Of a stretch of 64,000 nucleotides of DNA, positions 21,350-32,497 are shown piece after piece; positions within the stretch are counted from its first letter, which is position 1; each line of letters starts with the position of its first letter. The stretch lies in the NCBI GenBank assembly GCA_016938655.1, contig JAFGUG010000057.1, positions 186,001-250,000 on the forward strand, in the 5' to 3' direction. The notes beneath the pieces were generated by a model. The model did not search any database. It had not been told where the DNA came from and was given only the letters and a program-made list of their open reading frames with translations. The translations under genes were made by a program, and so were the position numbers. The DNA is from Thiotrichales bacterium (GTDB lineage: Bacteria; Pseudomonadota; Gammaproteobacteria; Thiomicrospirales; Thiomicrospiraceae).

Positions 21350-22723
21350 ATGAACCCTGAAATTGAAAAAGTCATTATTCGTCCTGAAGGCTCCTTAGGC
21401 ATTTTATCCTATCAAGAAGCCTCTCTATTATGTGATGTGAGTTCGGGCGGTTTAAATGATGTCTTGCGTCAGTGTGCCTTAGCGGTTCTGAGCACAGGGG
21501 CGCGTGGTGACAGCGGCTTACATCTGCTCGAAGAGCACGCAGACTTTGAAATTGAAGTGGCGATTAAAGGCCGAGGGGTACAAATCATCTTACAAAACCC
21601 GCCGCAACATGCGTTTGTGGATGGTGAAATGATTGTGGGTATTAAATACCACCTTTACGCCGTGTTGCGTGATTTGGTTTATGCACGTAATGAAATTCTG
21701 GAATCTGGGCAATATAACCTTGAACATTCGCACGGCATTACCAATGCCATTTTTCATATCGCACGTAATGCGGGTTTAATGCATCCTAATACACTCCCCA
21801 ATGTGGTGGTGTGCTGGGGCGGCCACTCCATTCCATTGAACGAATACCACTACGCCAAACATTTAGGCTATGAGCTTGGCCTGCGACGTTTAGACGTGTG
21901 CACCGGTTGCGGCCCAGGTGCCATGAAAGGCCCCATGAAAGGGGCGGTACTCGGACACGGCAAACAGCGTTATAAACAAGGCCGTTACATTGGTGTAACC
22001 GAGCCTGGCATTATTGCCGCTGAAGCCCCGAATGCGATTGTGAACGAACTGTGTATTTTCCCAGACATTGAAAAACGTCTTGAAGCGTTTATACGCATTG
22101 GTCACGGCATTATTGTGTTTCCGGGGGGGCCGGGCACCATGGAGGAGATTCTCTATCTGCTCGCCGTGTTACTGCATCCAGAAAACGCAAACATTCCAGT
22201 GCCGGTGATTTTAACGGGGCCAGAAAGTTGCCGTGAATACTTTGAAAACGTCATCCATTTTATTGAGACCACCCTGGGCGAACAGGCCAGCAGTAAACTG
22301 ACTGTCATTGTCAACGAACCTGCACGCGTTGCTTCAGAGATGAAGCAAGCCATGGCCGACGTGCGCTCAGACCGTCGTGAAAGCAGTGATGCCTACTACT
22401 ACAATTGGCGATTGAAGATTGAACTTGACCTGCAAACCCCCTTTACCCCTAACCATGAAACCATGGCCAATTTAAACTTGCACAAAAATCAACCGATTCA
22501 AGAGTTAGCAGGCCAGCTGCGCAAAGCGTTTTCGGGCATTGTTGCCGGTAATGTTAAAGCGGAAGGGATTCGTCAAATTAACGAACACGGTCCATTTGAA
22601 CTGCAAGGCGACCCGCAAATCATGCATTCCATGGATGCTCTTCTGCAAAGTTTTGTCAAACAAAATCGCATGAAAATCGACACGAGCACGTATAATCCTT
22701 GCTATAAAATAATTCACACATGA
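21350..22723 (+). CDS. ppnN: Nucleotide 5'-monophosphate nucleosidase (PpnN/YgdH-like)
   Basis: CTGCGPGAMKGPMKGA, IVFPGGPGTMEEILYLLAVLLHP (LOG-family PGGxGTxxE). Confidence 0.88.
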   Translation: MNPEIEKVIIRPEGSLGILSYQEASLLCDVSSGGLNDVLRQCALAVLSTGARGDSGLHLLEEHADFEIEVAIKGRGVQIILQNPPQHAFVDGEMIVGIKYHLYAVLRDLVYARNEILESGQYNLEHSHGITNAIFHIARNAGLMHPNTLPNVVVCWGGHSIPLNEYHYAKHLGYELGLRRLDVCTGCGPGAMKGPMKGAVLGHGKQRYKQGRYIGVTEPGIIAAEAPNAIVNELCIFPDIEKRLEAFIRIGHGIIVFPGGPGTMEEILYLLAVLLHPENANIPVPVILTGPESCREYFENVIHFIETTLGEQASSKLTVIVNEPARVASEMKQAMADVRSDRRESSDAYYYNWRLKIELDLQTPFTPNHETMANLNLHKNQPIQELAGQLRKAFSGIVAGNVKAEGIRQINEHGPFELQGDPQIMHSMDALLQSFVKQNRMKIDTSTYNPCYKIIHT

Positions 22724-22740
22724 AAAACACCGAGACCGCT

Positions 22741-23973
22741 ATGACCTTTGATGATTTTGACCTGGATGACGTCCTACTCAGTGCAATAAACAAGCTGAAC
22801 TACCACAAGCCCACACCGGTGCAGATGGAAGCGATTCCGGCCATGTTAGAGCGTCACGATGTCTTAGCGGGCGCGGCCACCGGTACCGGCAAAACGGCGG
22901 CGTTTGTGTTGCCGATGTTGCAGTTTTTGTTAGACGAACCGCGCTACCCGAACCTGCCACGTGTGATGATTCTAGCGCCCACGCGCGAACTGGCGTTTCA
23001 AATTCATAAAGTGATTCATGAACTCGGCGAGTTCTGCGATTTTAAATCGGTGATTATTACCGGCGGTTTTGACCAAACCAAACAGATTCGTCACCTTGAA
23101 CAACCGTTCGATATTCTAGTGGGCACGCCCGGGCGTTTAACCCACTTAATGGCTGAAGGCGAACTCGACCTAAATGACATTGAAATGGTCATTATTGATG
23201 AAGCCGACCGCATGTTGGATATGGGGCAAGGCACTGATGTGCATGGTTTACTCGACGCCATCCCAACCGAGTTCCAAGCCGCCCTATTCTCAGCGACCCT
23301 TTCAGGCAGTGGCGTGCAACGGTTTGCTGAAACCATCTGTGACGAACCGGTGATTGTGCAAATTGAAGCCGCCAATGAAAAATCCAAACAGATTCAACAA
23401 GTGGTGTATTTAGCGGACGATAAGGCTCACAAACAAGCGTTACTGGAAAACCTTCTCAAAGATGCCACGTGTGAAAGTGCCATTGTGTTCTGTAATAAGA
23501 AAACACGCGCTATTGAAGTGAATGAGTGGCTGCAATCGAAAAATATCTCATCGCAAGTCCTGCACGGTGACTTTATTCAAGCCATTCGTTTAGAGAAGAT
23601 GAAAAAGTTCAAGAACAACCAAATTAAAGTGTTGGTGGCCACCGACGTGGCCGCTCGTGGTTTGGATTTACTCAACGTCACCCACGTTATCAACTACGAC
23701 ATTCCGTTTCGTGGTGACATCTACATTCACCGCATTGGCCGAACCGGACGTGCCCAACAGGTTGGTTTAGCGATTAACTTGGTAGAGCGTCACGACTTGG
23801 TCAACTTAGAACGCATCGAGTACCACTTGGGTCACAAACTGCCGCAAGCCAAAATAGAAGGCATGGAGCCAAGCTACAAAGTGAAAGACGCCAAACGCGT
23901 CAAAAAGAAAAACGCCAAAAAGTCTAAAATCGCACAGAAAAAGAAAGCCAAAGTTAAAACTAAAAAGAAGTAA
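22741..23973 (+). CDS. DEAD-box RNA helicase (SrmB-like); ATG at 22741 favoured over track start 22720
   Basis: GAATGTGKTAAFVLPML, APTRELAFQ, IDEADRMLD, SATL, HRIGRTGRA; Lys-rich C-terminus. Confidence 0.92.
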   Translation: MTFDDFDLDDVLLSAINKLNYHKPTPVQMEAIPAMLERHDVLAGAATGTGKTAAFVLPMLQFLLDEPRYPNLPRVMILAPTRELAFQIHKVIHELGEFCDFKSVIITGGFDQTKQIRHLEQPFDILVGTPGRLTHLMAEGELDLNDIEMVIIDEADRMLDMGQGTDVHGLLDAIPTEFQAALFSATLSGSGVQRFAETICDEPVIVQIEAANEKSKQIQQVVYLADDKAHKQALLENLLKDATCESAIVFCNKKTRAIEVNEWLQSKNISSQVLHGDFIQAIRLEKMKKFKNNQIKVLVATDVAARGLDLLNVTHVINYDIPFRGDIYIHRIGRTGRAQQVGLAINLVERHDLVNLERIEYHLGHKLPQAKIEGMEPSYKVKDAKRVKKKNAKKSKIAQKKKAKVKTKKK

Positions 23974-23998
23974 GTTCGTTTAACGATTTTCAAAACTC

Positions 23999-24042
23999 AA
24001 CAGGCCTGCTCAATGTTAAATTCAGCAGGCCTGTTGGTTTTT
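23999..24042 (+). terminator. Terminator made of two inverted CAGGCCTG copies
   Basis: CAACAGGCCTGCT-caatgttaaattc-... AGCAGGCCTGTTG followed by GTTTTT. Confidence 0.75.
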
Positions 24043-24118
24043 AAATAATGGGTAAAAAGCCTATCAATGAATCTGTTTTTACTTTGCTTAAGAACATGGA
24101 CGTCTAAACAAAATCACA

Positions 24119-24142
24119 AAACTTAGCAGGCCTGCTAAGTTT
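24119..24142. repeat. 24-bp perfect palindrome of the GCAGGCCTGC family
   Basis: AAACTTAGCAGGCCTGCTAAGTTT. Confidence 0.9.
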
Positions 24143-24157
24143 TAAATACGCTCTAAG

Positions 24158-24943
24158 CTAAACGTTCACAGAAGACTCTTCATCACTTCTTTTCGGCATG
24201 GTCGATAAGATATCAAAGTAATAGTGCGATAAGGCAATCACCGCAAACACCGGCGCAAATAAACTTAAAATGGGTAACAAGCTCAACATAAAGAAACCGC
24301 CTAAGGTTAAGGTCGGTGTCCAGTTACTCAAGCCTTTTACTTCGTTAAACATCTGCTCTGGCAAAATCACCTGCCCCACATCCAACACCAATGAGAAACG
24401 GAAAAACAAGAAACCTAATAACCAGAACCAGACGATATTAATCAGTGGAATAAATAACATAGGAATCGTCACTAAGAACAACAGTAACAATAACAAACCA
24501 AACTTTAGCATCTTCCAAAGCATGCCGCTCATGGTGCCATGTCCTTGATAATCGGTATGCGGATAATGTTTATCGTGCACCGCTTTCACTAAGCTGTCGG
24601 TCATAAAACCGGTGATAATCATGGCAAATAACAATATCAAATAGCTGCCTAATAACACCCCCAAAACCCCAGCAATGACGGCAACCACAACACCTAAAAT
24701 CCAAAGAAGCGCGGCACCCACAAACGGCACCGCACCAATCGTCTGTTCGGCTTCTGCTTTAAACTCGGACATTTGCGTAATTAACGGATTCTGAGTGACA
24801 AAATCACTGAACATAAACACGCCAAACAGGCCATACCCCATTAACGAAACCAAAATAATAGCGGCCACAAACGGAATAAATAAGCGCCATAAAATAGCGG
24901 GTTCTTTTAAGTCGGAAAGGGTTTTCCAAAACAGGTCAAACAT
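24158..24943 (-). CDS. EI24 domain (CysZ-like) membrane protein
   Basis: 261 aa, multi-TM, IPMLFIPLINIVWFWLLGFLFFRFSLVLD. Confidence 0.7.
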   Translation of the reverse strand: MFDLFWKTLSDLKEPAILWRLFIPFVAAIILVSLMGYGLFGVFMFSDFVTQNPLITQMSEFKAEAEQTIGAVPFVGAALLWILGVVVAVIAGVLGVLLGSYLILLFAMIITGFMTDSLVKAVHDKHYPHTDYQGHGTMSGMLWKMLKFGLLLLLLFLVTIPMLFIPLINIVWFWLLGFLFFRFSLVLDVGQVILPEQMFNEVKGLSNWTPTLTLGGFFMLSLLPILSLFAPVFAVIALSHYYFDILSTMPKRSDEESSVNV

Positions 24944-25002
24944 ACAATGTCCTTGTTGCTACTTGTTTTTTTGATTCAAGTAGACTTCATCTATCGATAA
25001 AA

Positions 25003-25040
25003 AAATAGGCTTAATAGTGGACTATTAAGCCTAGGAAAAA
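25003..25040 (-). terminator. Terminator of aldehyde dehydrogenase gene
   Basis: TAGGCTTAATAGT-gg-ACTATTAAGCCTA; A tract on + strand side gives T tract on - strand. Confidence 0.8.
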
Positions 25041-25059
25041 AGGGTTAAAACGCACTAAA

Positions 25060-26430
25060 TTACTTAATCCAAATAGACTTCACATTGGTGAATTCGCGCA
25101 TCCCTTCCTTAGAGAGTTCTCGACCATAACCCGAGTTTTTAACCCCGCCAAATGGCATTCTTGGATCTGAAAACGTAATGCTGTTGATAAAGGTCGCACC
25201 CGATTCCATGCCGCGAGCCATGGTTTCAGCGGTGGCTAAATCGGTTGTCCAAATTGACCCCCCTAACCCTAAGTTAACCGAGTTAGCAATGCCCAACGCA
25301 TGCGCCGGCTCAGAGGCTTTTAAGACAATAGCAACGGGACCAAAGAACTCTTCATGGTACGCCGGCATATTGCTGGTGACGTTGGTGAGAATGGTCGGCG
25401 CATAGTAACAACCTTCTCGATCTAACTGATACCCACCAGTAACAATCTTGGCACCCATCTCAACCGAACGCATCACTTGGTCGTGCAGTTCATCCAGTAA
25501 GTCTTGACGTGCCATCGGGGCAAGCGTGGTTTTTTCATCCATCGGATCGCCCGCCACAAAGTGCTCTTCAATCGCCACTTTAAAATGTTCAATAAATTTA
25601 TCGGCAATGAATTGGTCAACAATAAACCGTTTAGCAGCAATGCAGCTCTGTCCCATGTTCTGAAAACGGCCTTTTACCGCACCGGCAATGACCTTTTTCA
25701 TACTGACATCGTCCAACACAATAAACGCATCCGATCCACCCAATTCTAAAACCGTTTTCTTAAGTTCAGAACCGGCAATGGCCGCCACTTTACGCCCTGC
25801 GTTTTCACTTCCGGTTAACGTAACAGCACGCACCATTGGGTGACGAATCACACTTTCAACCTGTGGTGCGCTAATCATTAAGGTGGTAAAAACATGATCT
25901 GGAAAACCAGCTTTACGAAACACCTCTTCTAGTGCCAACGCACACTGCGGCACATTAGAGGCGTGTTTAAGCAAGGCAACATTCCCGGCAATAATCGCTG
26001 GCGCGGCAAACCGAAACACCTGCCAAAATGGGTAGTTCCATGGCATTACCGCTAAAACCGGCCCTAAAGGTAAGTAGGTCACAAAGCTCTTACTGGCATC
26101 GGTTTTAATGATTTCATCAGCCATGTAAGCCGGACCATTTTCGGCATAAAAGTCACAAACCCAAGCACATTTTTCAATTTCGGCTTCGGCTTCTACAAGG
26201 GTTTTACCCATCTCTAGGGTAATAATCTCGGCCAATAAATCGCTGTCATCTCGTAGCACTTTAGCGACGTTACGCATCATCAAACAGCGGTCTTCAATCG
26301 GCGTTAACTTAGACCAGTCTTGAAACATATACCCTGCTTGAGTGATGACGTCATCTAGGGTTTCTTGATCCCAAGTATCAAATTCGGCTAACAGTTCGCC
26401 AGTGGCAGGGTTGATTGATTGCATTGCCAT
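25060..26430 (-). CDS. NAD(P)-dependent aldehyde / succinate-semialdehyde dehydrogenase
   Basis: [44 protein letters not shown]. Start moved from track 26472 to avoid overlap with the upstream CDS. Confidence 0.92.
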   Translation of the reverse strand: MAMQSINPATGELLAEFDTWDQETLDDVITQAGYMFQDWSKLTPIEDRCLMMRNVAKVLRDDSDLLAEIITLEMGKTLVEAEAEIEKCAWVCDFYAENGPAYMADEIIKTDASKSFVTYLPLGPVLAVMPWNYPFWQVFRFAAPAIIAGNVALLKHASNVPQCALALEEVFRKAGFPDHVFTTLMISAPQVESVIRHPMVRAVTLTGSENAGRKVAAIAGSELKKTVLELGGSDAFIVLDDVSMKKVIAGAVKGRFQNMGQSCIAAKRFIVDQFIADKFIEHFKVAIEEHFVAGDPMDEKTTLAPMARQDLLDELHDQVMRSVEMGAKIVTGGYQLDREGCYYAPTILTNVTSNMPAYHEEFFGPVAIVLKASEPAHALGIANSVNLGLGGSIWTTDLATAETMARGMESGATFINSITFSDPRMPFGGVKNSGYGRELSKEGMREFTNVKSIWIK

Positions 26431-26444
26431 TGTTTTTTCCTTGC

Positions 26445-27680
26445 TTATGAAGTGTAGGCTTGTTGAGCCCAAGCCGATGCCGATAAAAAGTTATTACTAA
26501 TCTGAACGATGTTCAAATCACCAAACGTTAAATTTTCTGCATCTTTGGTGTGATTTTGCATGACTTTTAGAATACGCAGCACTTCACCAATGTGACCTTC
26601 ATGCGAGATTAACCCGTTATTCAATTCATCACTTAAAGGTAAAGCGTCTAAAATTTGACTTATCGGCGCTCTGAAATAGGCGTCTAAATTAGAGAGCATT
26701 CCTGCCAAGAAATAGGTGTCTTTGTCAGCGGCAAAGCCGCCTTGTTCGGCCATGAGTTCGCAAAACTTAGCATTCAGCAACGAAGTTGTCAGCAACTCGG
26801 CAGGCACATCGTCCATGCTGGAAAGCATTAACAAGTTTACCCAAAATTTTAGGCGTTTTAAGCCCATGTACTTTAAGCCATCAGAAACCTTTTCAACTTT
26901 AACCGGAATATCATTCGCCGGATTGTTAATCGCCACCAACAACTTGTGACTGAGGCCAACATCTTGAGAGATAATTTCTGAAAGCTCATCAAATCCCGAT
27001 TCAACGGCATTGACTTTCGCAAGTAACTGCAACAAATTGAGCTTGTTACCCGATAGCTTTTGGCCGTTGGCGACAATTGGATTGGTAAAGAAGTAACCCA
27101 AAAAGTAGTCAAACCCCATCTGTTTAAAATGTTCGAAATGCTCTTCGGTATCCACCATGTCAGCAATGACTTTAATGCCTTTGCTGTGCAAATTTGCGAC
27201 ATGCTTTCGAAGTTCAATGGTGTTAAACCGTTGTAATTTAATTTTGGCAAAACCCGTAATGGTCGCCAATTTATCCCCCGCTTCATCGCCTAAATAATCA
27301 TCTAAAAGAAAGTGATAACCCTGTATTTTAAGAGCCTTAAGATTTTTTAGCACCTCAACATTCTTTAAAACTTGAGTGGACACTTCCAATACCAATAGAT
27401 GGTCAGAGTTGATCTCCGGTATCGATTCAGGGGTTAACAACGAGGAAGGCATGTGCAGCATAGACGGGTAACTGCCCACCACAGCCTGAAAGCCAATATC
27501 AGATTGCACTTTATTAATGAGCGCCGCAGTCTCTTCAACCGAATGCTTGTTAGGGTTCATGCCTTGATAGAAGCGTAATTCATAAGCAAACAGATTCTTG
27601 TAGCTATCTAAAATAGGTTGACGACCGATGTAAACTTGCGACTGACTCATACTGACTGAACCTTGTTTAATTGGCCCCAA
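26445..27680 (-). CDS. EAL-HDOD domain signalling protein (YuxH-like)
   Basis: VYIGRQPILDSYKNLFAYELRF N-terminus; HDOD-like C-terminal half (LSHKLLVAINNPA). Confidence 0.85.
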   Translation of the reverse strand: MGPIKQGSVSMSQSQVYIGRQPILDSYKNLFAYELRFYQGMNPNKHSVEETAALINKVQSDIGFQAVVGSYPSMLHMPSSLLTPESIPEINSDHLLVLEVSTQVLKNVEVLKNLKALKIQGYHFLLDDYLGDEAGDKLATITGFAKIKLQRFNTIELRKHVANLHSKGIKVIADMVDTEEHFEHFKQMGFDYFLGYFFTNPIVANGQKLSGNKLNLLQLLAKVNAVESGFDELSEIISQDVGLSHKLLVAINNPANDIPVKVEKVSDGLKYMGLKRLKFWVNLLMLSSMDDVPAELLTTSLLNAKFCELMAEQGGFAADKDTYFLAGMLSNLDAYFRAPISQILDALPLSDELNNGLISHEGHIGEVLRILKVMQNHTKDAENLTFGDLNIVQISNNFLSASAWAQQAYTS

Positions 27681-27779
27681 ATCAAAAAAAGGGCTACTAA
27701 TATGTACTAAATTAAGCAGAAACTTTACGACTATTTAAAGGGTTATTCAAGTGAAACACGCTATAAACCAACTTCCGCT

Positions 27780-27803
27780 AAAGTAAGCAGGCCTGCTAAC
27801 TTT
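27780..27803. repeat. GCAGGCCTGC-family palindrome with AAAGT/ACTTT arms
   Basis: AAAGTAAGCAGGCCTGCTAACTTT in divergent intergenic region. Confidence 0.9.
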
Positions 27804-27933
27804 CATCAAGCATACCAAACCAAAATTATTTTAGCTTGAATCATGCCATTAATTGATTGGTTTTACCGGTTTTTAGCGCGCCTATTATTGGAAACCGTTA
27901 AAATAATCGCTAAATCCTATTTTTAGAGTCAAC

Positions 27934-28254
27934 ATGAATCCAATTAAATGGCTACTTATCGGCATTGTGCGTTTTTATCAGCTTTTTATTAGCCCGATTT
28001 TAGGGCCACGCTGTCGATTTTACCCCACCTGCTCTAGCTACACGATTGACGCTATTAAACAACATGGCGTACTTTGTGGAACCTGGCTGGCCATGAAGCG
28101 CATTGGCCGTTGTCACCCTGCAAACCCAGGTGGTGTTGACCCTGTTCCAAACTGTGGCTGTAAGAAAGGCTGTAAATCGCAATTGGAATTAGAGAATGAA
28201 GCGGAAGAACAAAAACAGATTGAAGAAACGATAGAGTCTAAAAAATCGAATTGA
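27934..28254 (+). CDS. yidD: Membrane protein insertion efficiency factor YidD
   Basis: [31 protein letters not shown]...[14 protein letters not shown]. Confidence 0.95.
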   Translation: MNPIKWLLIGIVRFYQLFISPILGPRCRFYPTCSSYTIDAIKQHGVLCGTWLAMKRIGRCHPANPGGVDPVPNCGCKKGCKSQLELENEAEEQKQIEETIESKKSN

Positions 28255-28484
28255 GCAGGCCTGCTCAAATTGAACCATTCAAAAATAAACGTTCCTAAAA
28301 CAAAAGCTATCGTAAATGTAGGGAATTTAAATAGGCAAGCTTTAAGGGCGTTGTTACAATTAACAAATCCTGCCAATAATTTCATCGCGCTGTCATATTG
28401 CTCTGCGAAAAAATACATTACAATATCTAAATACACGTTTTTTAAACAGAATGATTCCGTCAAACGCAATTCAAAGGCTTAACC

Positions 28485-30620
28485 ATGGACCCTGAAAACC
28501 CGACCATCAACGTAGATGAACTGCCCCGTTACATTAACCGTGAGCGCAGTTTGTTAGAGTTTAATCGTCGAGTTTTAGCGCAAGCCAACAACCCCGAAAT
28601 TCCACTACTGGAACGCCTTAAATTTTTGTGTATATCCAGCAGCAACATTGATGAGTTTTTTGAAGTACGCATGGCCAGTTTGTACGAACTGGAAAAAGAT
28701 TCTGCGGCCAGAACCAAACCCGATGACATGGCACCTTGCGATGCGGTTAATATGCTTACCGAAGTGGCGCATGAGCTGGTTGAAGAGCAGTACCACATGC
28801 TGAACAACGTGCTCATTCCTGAACTGCAAAAAGAGAACATCCGCTTTTTACGCCGCAACCATTGGAGCGAGCAGCTTCGTGAGTGGATAAAAACCTACTT
28901 TGCAGAATCGCTACAACCGGTTTTAAGCCCCATGGGATTAGACCCTTCCCACCCCTTTCCTCGGGTACTGAATAAAAGTTTAAACTTTATCGTTTCACTG
29001 GAAGGTAAGGATGCATTTGGACGTTCAAACGGGTTGGCGATTGTACAGGTTCCACGTTCGCTGCCACGCTTAATCAAACTGCCGCCTGAAGCCACCGAAG
29101 GCGAAAATGATTTCGTGTTTTTATCCTCTATTTTGCACGCCAATGTTTCGACTCTGTTCCCAGGGATGACAGTAACGGGTTGTTACCAATTCCGCGTAAC
29201 CCGCAATACTAACCTCTTCATTGATGAAGAGGAGGTAGAAGACATTATGAGTGCGTTGCAAGGCGAGTTAACCGGACGTGAATACGGTGGGGCGATTCGT
29301 TTAGAGGTGGCAGACAACTGCCCTCGCCACATGGTTGAATACTTAATGGATCGTTTTAACTTGCAAGACGGTGCGGTTTACCAAGTGAATGGGCCAGTGA
29401 ATGTGCACCGTTTAAATGCCGTGCCTGACTTAGCTAACCGACCCGATTTACTGTTTCCTCCTTTTTCCGCTAAGCAGTTAAGTCGCAAAAAACCCAACAA
29501 GTCTTTTCGTTTATTCAATCGTAAAAAAGAGACGGAAAGTCTGTTCGACAAAATTAACCGTAAAGACATCTTACTGCACCATCCGTATGATGCGTTTACG
29601 CCGGTTATCGACTTTTTAAAACAAGCCTCTAAAGACCCGGATGTTTTAGCGATTCGAATGACTTTGTATCGCACAGGCTCAAACTCCGAGATAATTGATG
29701 CATTAGAGAAAGCCGCACGTAACGGCAAAGAGGTAACCGCCGTTATTGAATTGCGTGCTCGTTTTGATGAAGACAACAACATCATCCAAGCCACCCGCTT
29801 ACAAGATGCGGGGGTTCACGTTTTATATGGTGTGGTGGGGTACAAAACCCACGCTAAAATGATTTTGGTGGTGCGCCGTGAAGGTGACAAGTTGCGTCAC
29901 TACACGCACATGGGAACCGGAAATTACCACCATATCACCAGTCGTTTCTACACCGACTTTGGACTATTCACAGCTAATCCTGCGATTGGTCGTGATGCCT
30001 CTAAAATCTTTCAACAACTCACCAGTTTGGGCGACACCAATAATTTGGAAGTGTTGTTGCAATCGCCGTTTACCTTACTCAGCGGCATGCTTGAACGCAT
30101 CCAACGTGAAACTGAAAATGCGCGCAACGGTAAACCCGCGCGGATTATCGCTAAAATGAATGGTCTGCAAGAAAAAACCATTATTGATGCCCTTTATGAC
30201 GCCTCTCAAGCAGGCGTTAAAATTGAGTTAATTGTGCGCGGCATGTGCAGTTTGCGCCCTGGTGTCCCAGGGTTATCTGAGAACATTACGGTAATCAGTA
30301 TTATTGGTCGTTTCTTAGAGCATCATCGCATCTACTACTTTGAAAACGATGGTGGTAAACCCGAACTCTATTGCTCAAGTGCCGATTGGATGAGCCGTAA
30401 CCTCCTGTCACGCGTGGAGACCTGTTTCCCCATTTTAGATCAAACGAGCTTTCAACAGATCTATACTGAAGGTTTGGCCATCTATCTAGAAGACAACATC
30501 GGTGCGTGGATTTTGCAACCCGACGGCACGTATTTGCAACGTCATCCTGATGGATTGGCTCCGTTTAGCTCTCAGCAAGCCCTCATTGAAAAATACAGCC
30601 CAACCAATCCAACCAGTTAA
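28485..30620 (+). CDS. ppk1: Polyphosphate kinase 1
   Basis: YINRERSLLEFNRRVL; HPYDAFTPVIDFL; MTLYRTGSNSEII; THMGTGNYH. Confidence 0.96.
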   Translation: MDPENPTINVDELPRYINRERSLLEFNRRVLAQANNPEIPLLERLKFLCISSSNIDEFFEVRMASLYELEKDSAARTKPDDMAPCDAVNMLTEVAHELVEEQYHMLNNVLIPELQKENIRFLRRNHWSEQLREWIKTYFAESLQPVLSPMGLDPSHPFPRVLNKSLNFIVSLEGKDAFGRSNGLAIVQVPRSLPRLIKLPPEATEGENDFVFLSSILHANVSTLFPGMTVTGCYQFRVTRNTNLFIDEEEVEDIMSALQGELTGREYGGAIRLEVADNCPRHMVEYLMDRFNLQDGAVYQVNGPVNVHRLNAVPDLANRPDLLFPPFSAKQLSRKKPNKSFRLFNRKKETESLFDKINRKDILLHHPYDAFTPVIDFLKQASKDPDVLAIRMTLYRTGSNSEIIDALEKAARNGKEVTAVIELRARFDEDNNIIQATRLQDAGVHVLYGVVGYKTHAKMILVVRREGDKLRHYTHMGTGNYHHITSRFYTDFGLFTANPAIGRDASKIFQQLTSLGDTNNLEVLLQSPFTLLSGMLERIQRETENARNGKPARIIAKMNGLQEKTIIDALYDASQAGVKIELIVRGMCSLRPGVPGLSENITVISIIGRFLEHHRIYYFENDGGKPELYCSSADWMSRNLLSRVETCFPILDQTSFQQIYTEGLAIYLEDNIGAWILQPDGTYLQRHPDGLAPFSSQQALIEKYSPTNPTS

Positions 30621-30831
30621 CTCGATAAACGCCTTGAGTCGGCTTTGCTTCAGCCTAAGCACCGACTTTACAGGGTGAGTTTTATCCCTTAAATAGCCAA
30701 AAAAGGGTAAACTACTGCTGTTTTTTAAGATTCAACTATTCGAAGTTATGGCCGGTTAAATGCTTTAAAACCTAGCAGGCCTGCTCACTTTGGCTAAACC
30801 AAACCTTACGACGAAATAAGAAGCCGAACCT

Positions 30832-32355
30832 ATGACATCCATTGAAACTGCCGTTGAAACCAATCACGACCAAGATCTTTATGCCGCCATTGACCTTGGC
30901 TCAAATAGCTTTCATATGATTATTGCGCGCGAAGTGCACGGTCAAATGCAAGTTATCGACAAACATAAAGAGATGGTTCGATTACGTGCAGGCTTAGACA
31001 TCACAGGCAAACTCTCCAAAGATGCGTTTACCCAAGGCATTGCTTGCTTAGAACGTTTTGGTCAGTTAATTAATAATATTCCTCGTAAAAACGTCCGTGC
31101 GGTCGGCACCAACACCTTACGCAACGCAAAAAATAGCCGCCTATTCTTAACCCAAGCACGCAAAGCGCTGGGACACAGCATTCAAATTATTGCTGGGCAA
31201 GAAGAGGCACGTTTAATCTATTTAGGCGTAGCACACGGTCTACCTAATAGTGACGAACGCCGTTTGGTTATGGATATAGGTGGCGGCAGTACCGAATACA
31301 TTATCGGTAAACAGTTTACCCACGACCACCTCACCAGCACCGAAATGGGCTGTGTAAGCGTCACCCAAAAATTCTTTCCAAATGACACGGTGTCGGCGAT
31401 TAATATGAATCGTGCCATCGCTTCTTGTCGCTCAGTTCTGCGTCCACACCAAGCCAAACTCAAGAAGCTCGGTTGGGATACCGCCATTGGCGCATCTGGC
31501 ACCATCAAGTCGATTAGCCAAATATTAGAAGCCAACCAGTGGGATGAAGGCGGCATTACCCTCAAAGGTTTGAACAAGCTCAAAGAGGCGTTAATCGAGC
31601 ACGGTGCGGCAGGCGATGTTGAACTGGAAGGCTTAAAAGATGAACGCCGTCCCGTTTTATCCGGCGGCTTAGCGGCCTTGATTGCGACCTTTGAAGAACT
31701 CAAAATCACCGTCATGCAGGTGTCCTCGAACGCCCTTCGTGAAGGCTTGGTGTTTGATACCCTTGGCCGATTGTTTGCCGAAGACGTTCGTGAAGTGAGC
31801 GTTAACTCAATGCAAAAATGGATGTTGGTTGATACAAATCAAGCCGATCACGTGGCGCACACCGCCCTTTCGCTGTACAAACAAGCGCACAATAGTTGGC
31901 AGTTACGCAGTCCCGATTATAACTTTAAAAAACTGTTAATTTGGGCGGCAAAATTACACGAATGCGGCATTGCCATCAGTTACAAACGCTATCGACATCA
32001 CAGTGCCTACCTGATTTCGCAGGCTGAAATGGCCGGTTTTGACCAACAAGAAAAACAGATGTTAAGTGCCATGATGCTCAACCATCGTGGTAAGTTTGTG
32101 AATGAAGCGTTTGATGAAATTGATGTCAGTCGCAAGAAGCTTAAACGCTTAACGGTATTACTGCGCTTAGCGGTGCGCATTCACCGTGGCCGTGACTTTG
32201 AAAACCTAGAGCCGTTGCTGTTCATTGAAAATGAAAATGAGTTGCACCTTGAGTTTGAAGACAACTGGCTAAGCCAGCATCCACTGAGCCAAATGGATTT
32301 GGAAATTGAAGCCAAACGTTTAGAAGGCGCAGGGTTTACCTTAAGCTTTAAATAA
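30832..32355 (+). CDS. ppx: Exopolyphosphatase (Ppx/GppA)
   Basis: YAAIDLGSNSFHMIIAR, MDIGGGSTEYIIG, GASGTIKSI. Confidence 0.93.
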   Translation: MTSIETAVETNHDQDLYAAIDLGSNSFHMIIAREVHGQMQVIDKHKEMVRLRAGLDITGKLSKDAFTQGIACLERFGQLINNIPRKNVRAVGTNTLRNAKNSRLFLTQARKALGHSIQIIAGQEEARLIYLGVAHGLPNSDERRLVMDIGGGSTEYIIGKQFTHDHLTSTEMGCVSVTQKFFPNDTVSAINMNRAIASCRSVLRPHQAKLKKLGWDTAIGASGTIKSISQILEANQWDEGGITLKGLNKLKEALIEHGAAGDVELEGLKDERRPVLSGGLAALIATFEELKITVMQVSSNALREGLVFDTLGRLFAEDVREVSVNSMQKWMLVDTNQADHVAHTALSLYKQAHNSWQLRSPDYNFKKLLIWAAKLHECGIAISYKRYRHHSAYLISQAEMAGFDQQEKQMLSAMMLNHRGKFVNEAFDEIDVSRKKLKRLTVLLRLAVRIHRGRDFENLEPLLFIENENELHLEFEDNWLSQHPLSQMDLEIEAKRLEGAGFTLSFK

Positions 32356-32437
32356 TCCAGTAAGTTTAAGATCTATCAACCCCTAACTCGCTTTGAAACT
32401 TAAAAAGGTGCATCAGACCTGTTCAGTTTTTACAAAC

Positions 32438-32473
32438 AAAAAAAGGGATTCAACTTATTTGAATCCCTTTTTT
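32438..32473. terminator. Bidirectional terminator
   Basis: AAAAAGGGATTCAA...TTGAATCCCTTTTTT between convergent genes. Confidence 0.88.
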
Positions 32474-32497
32474 ATTGTTATTGATACGCGTGTATTT

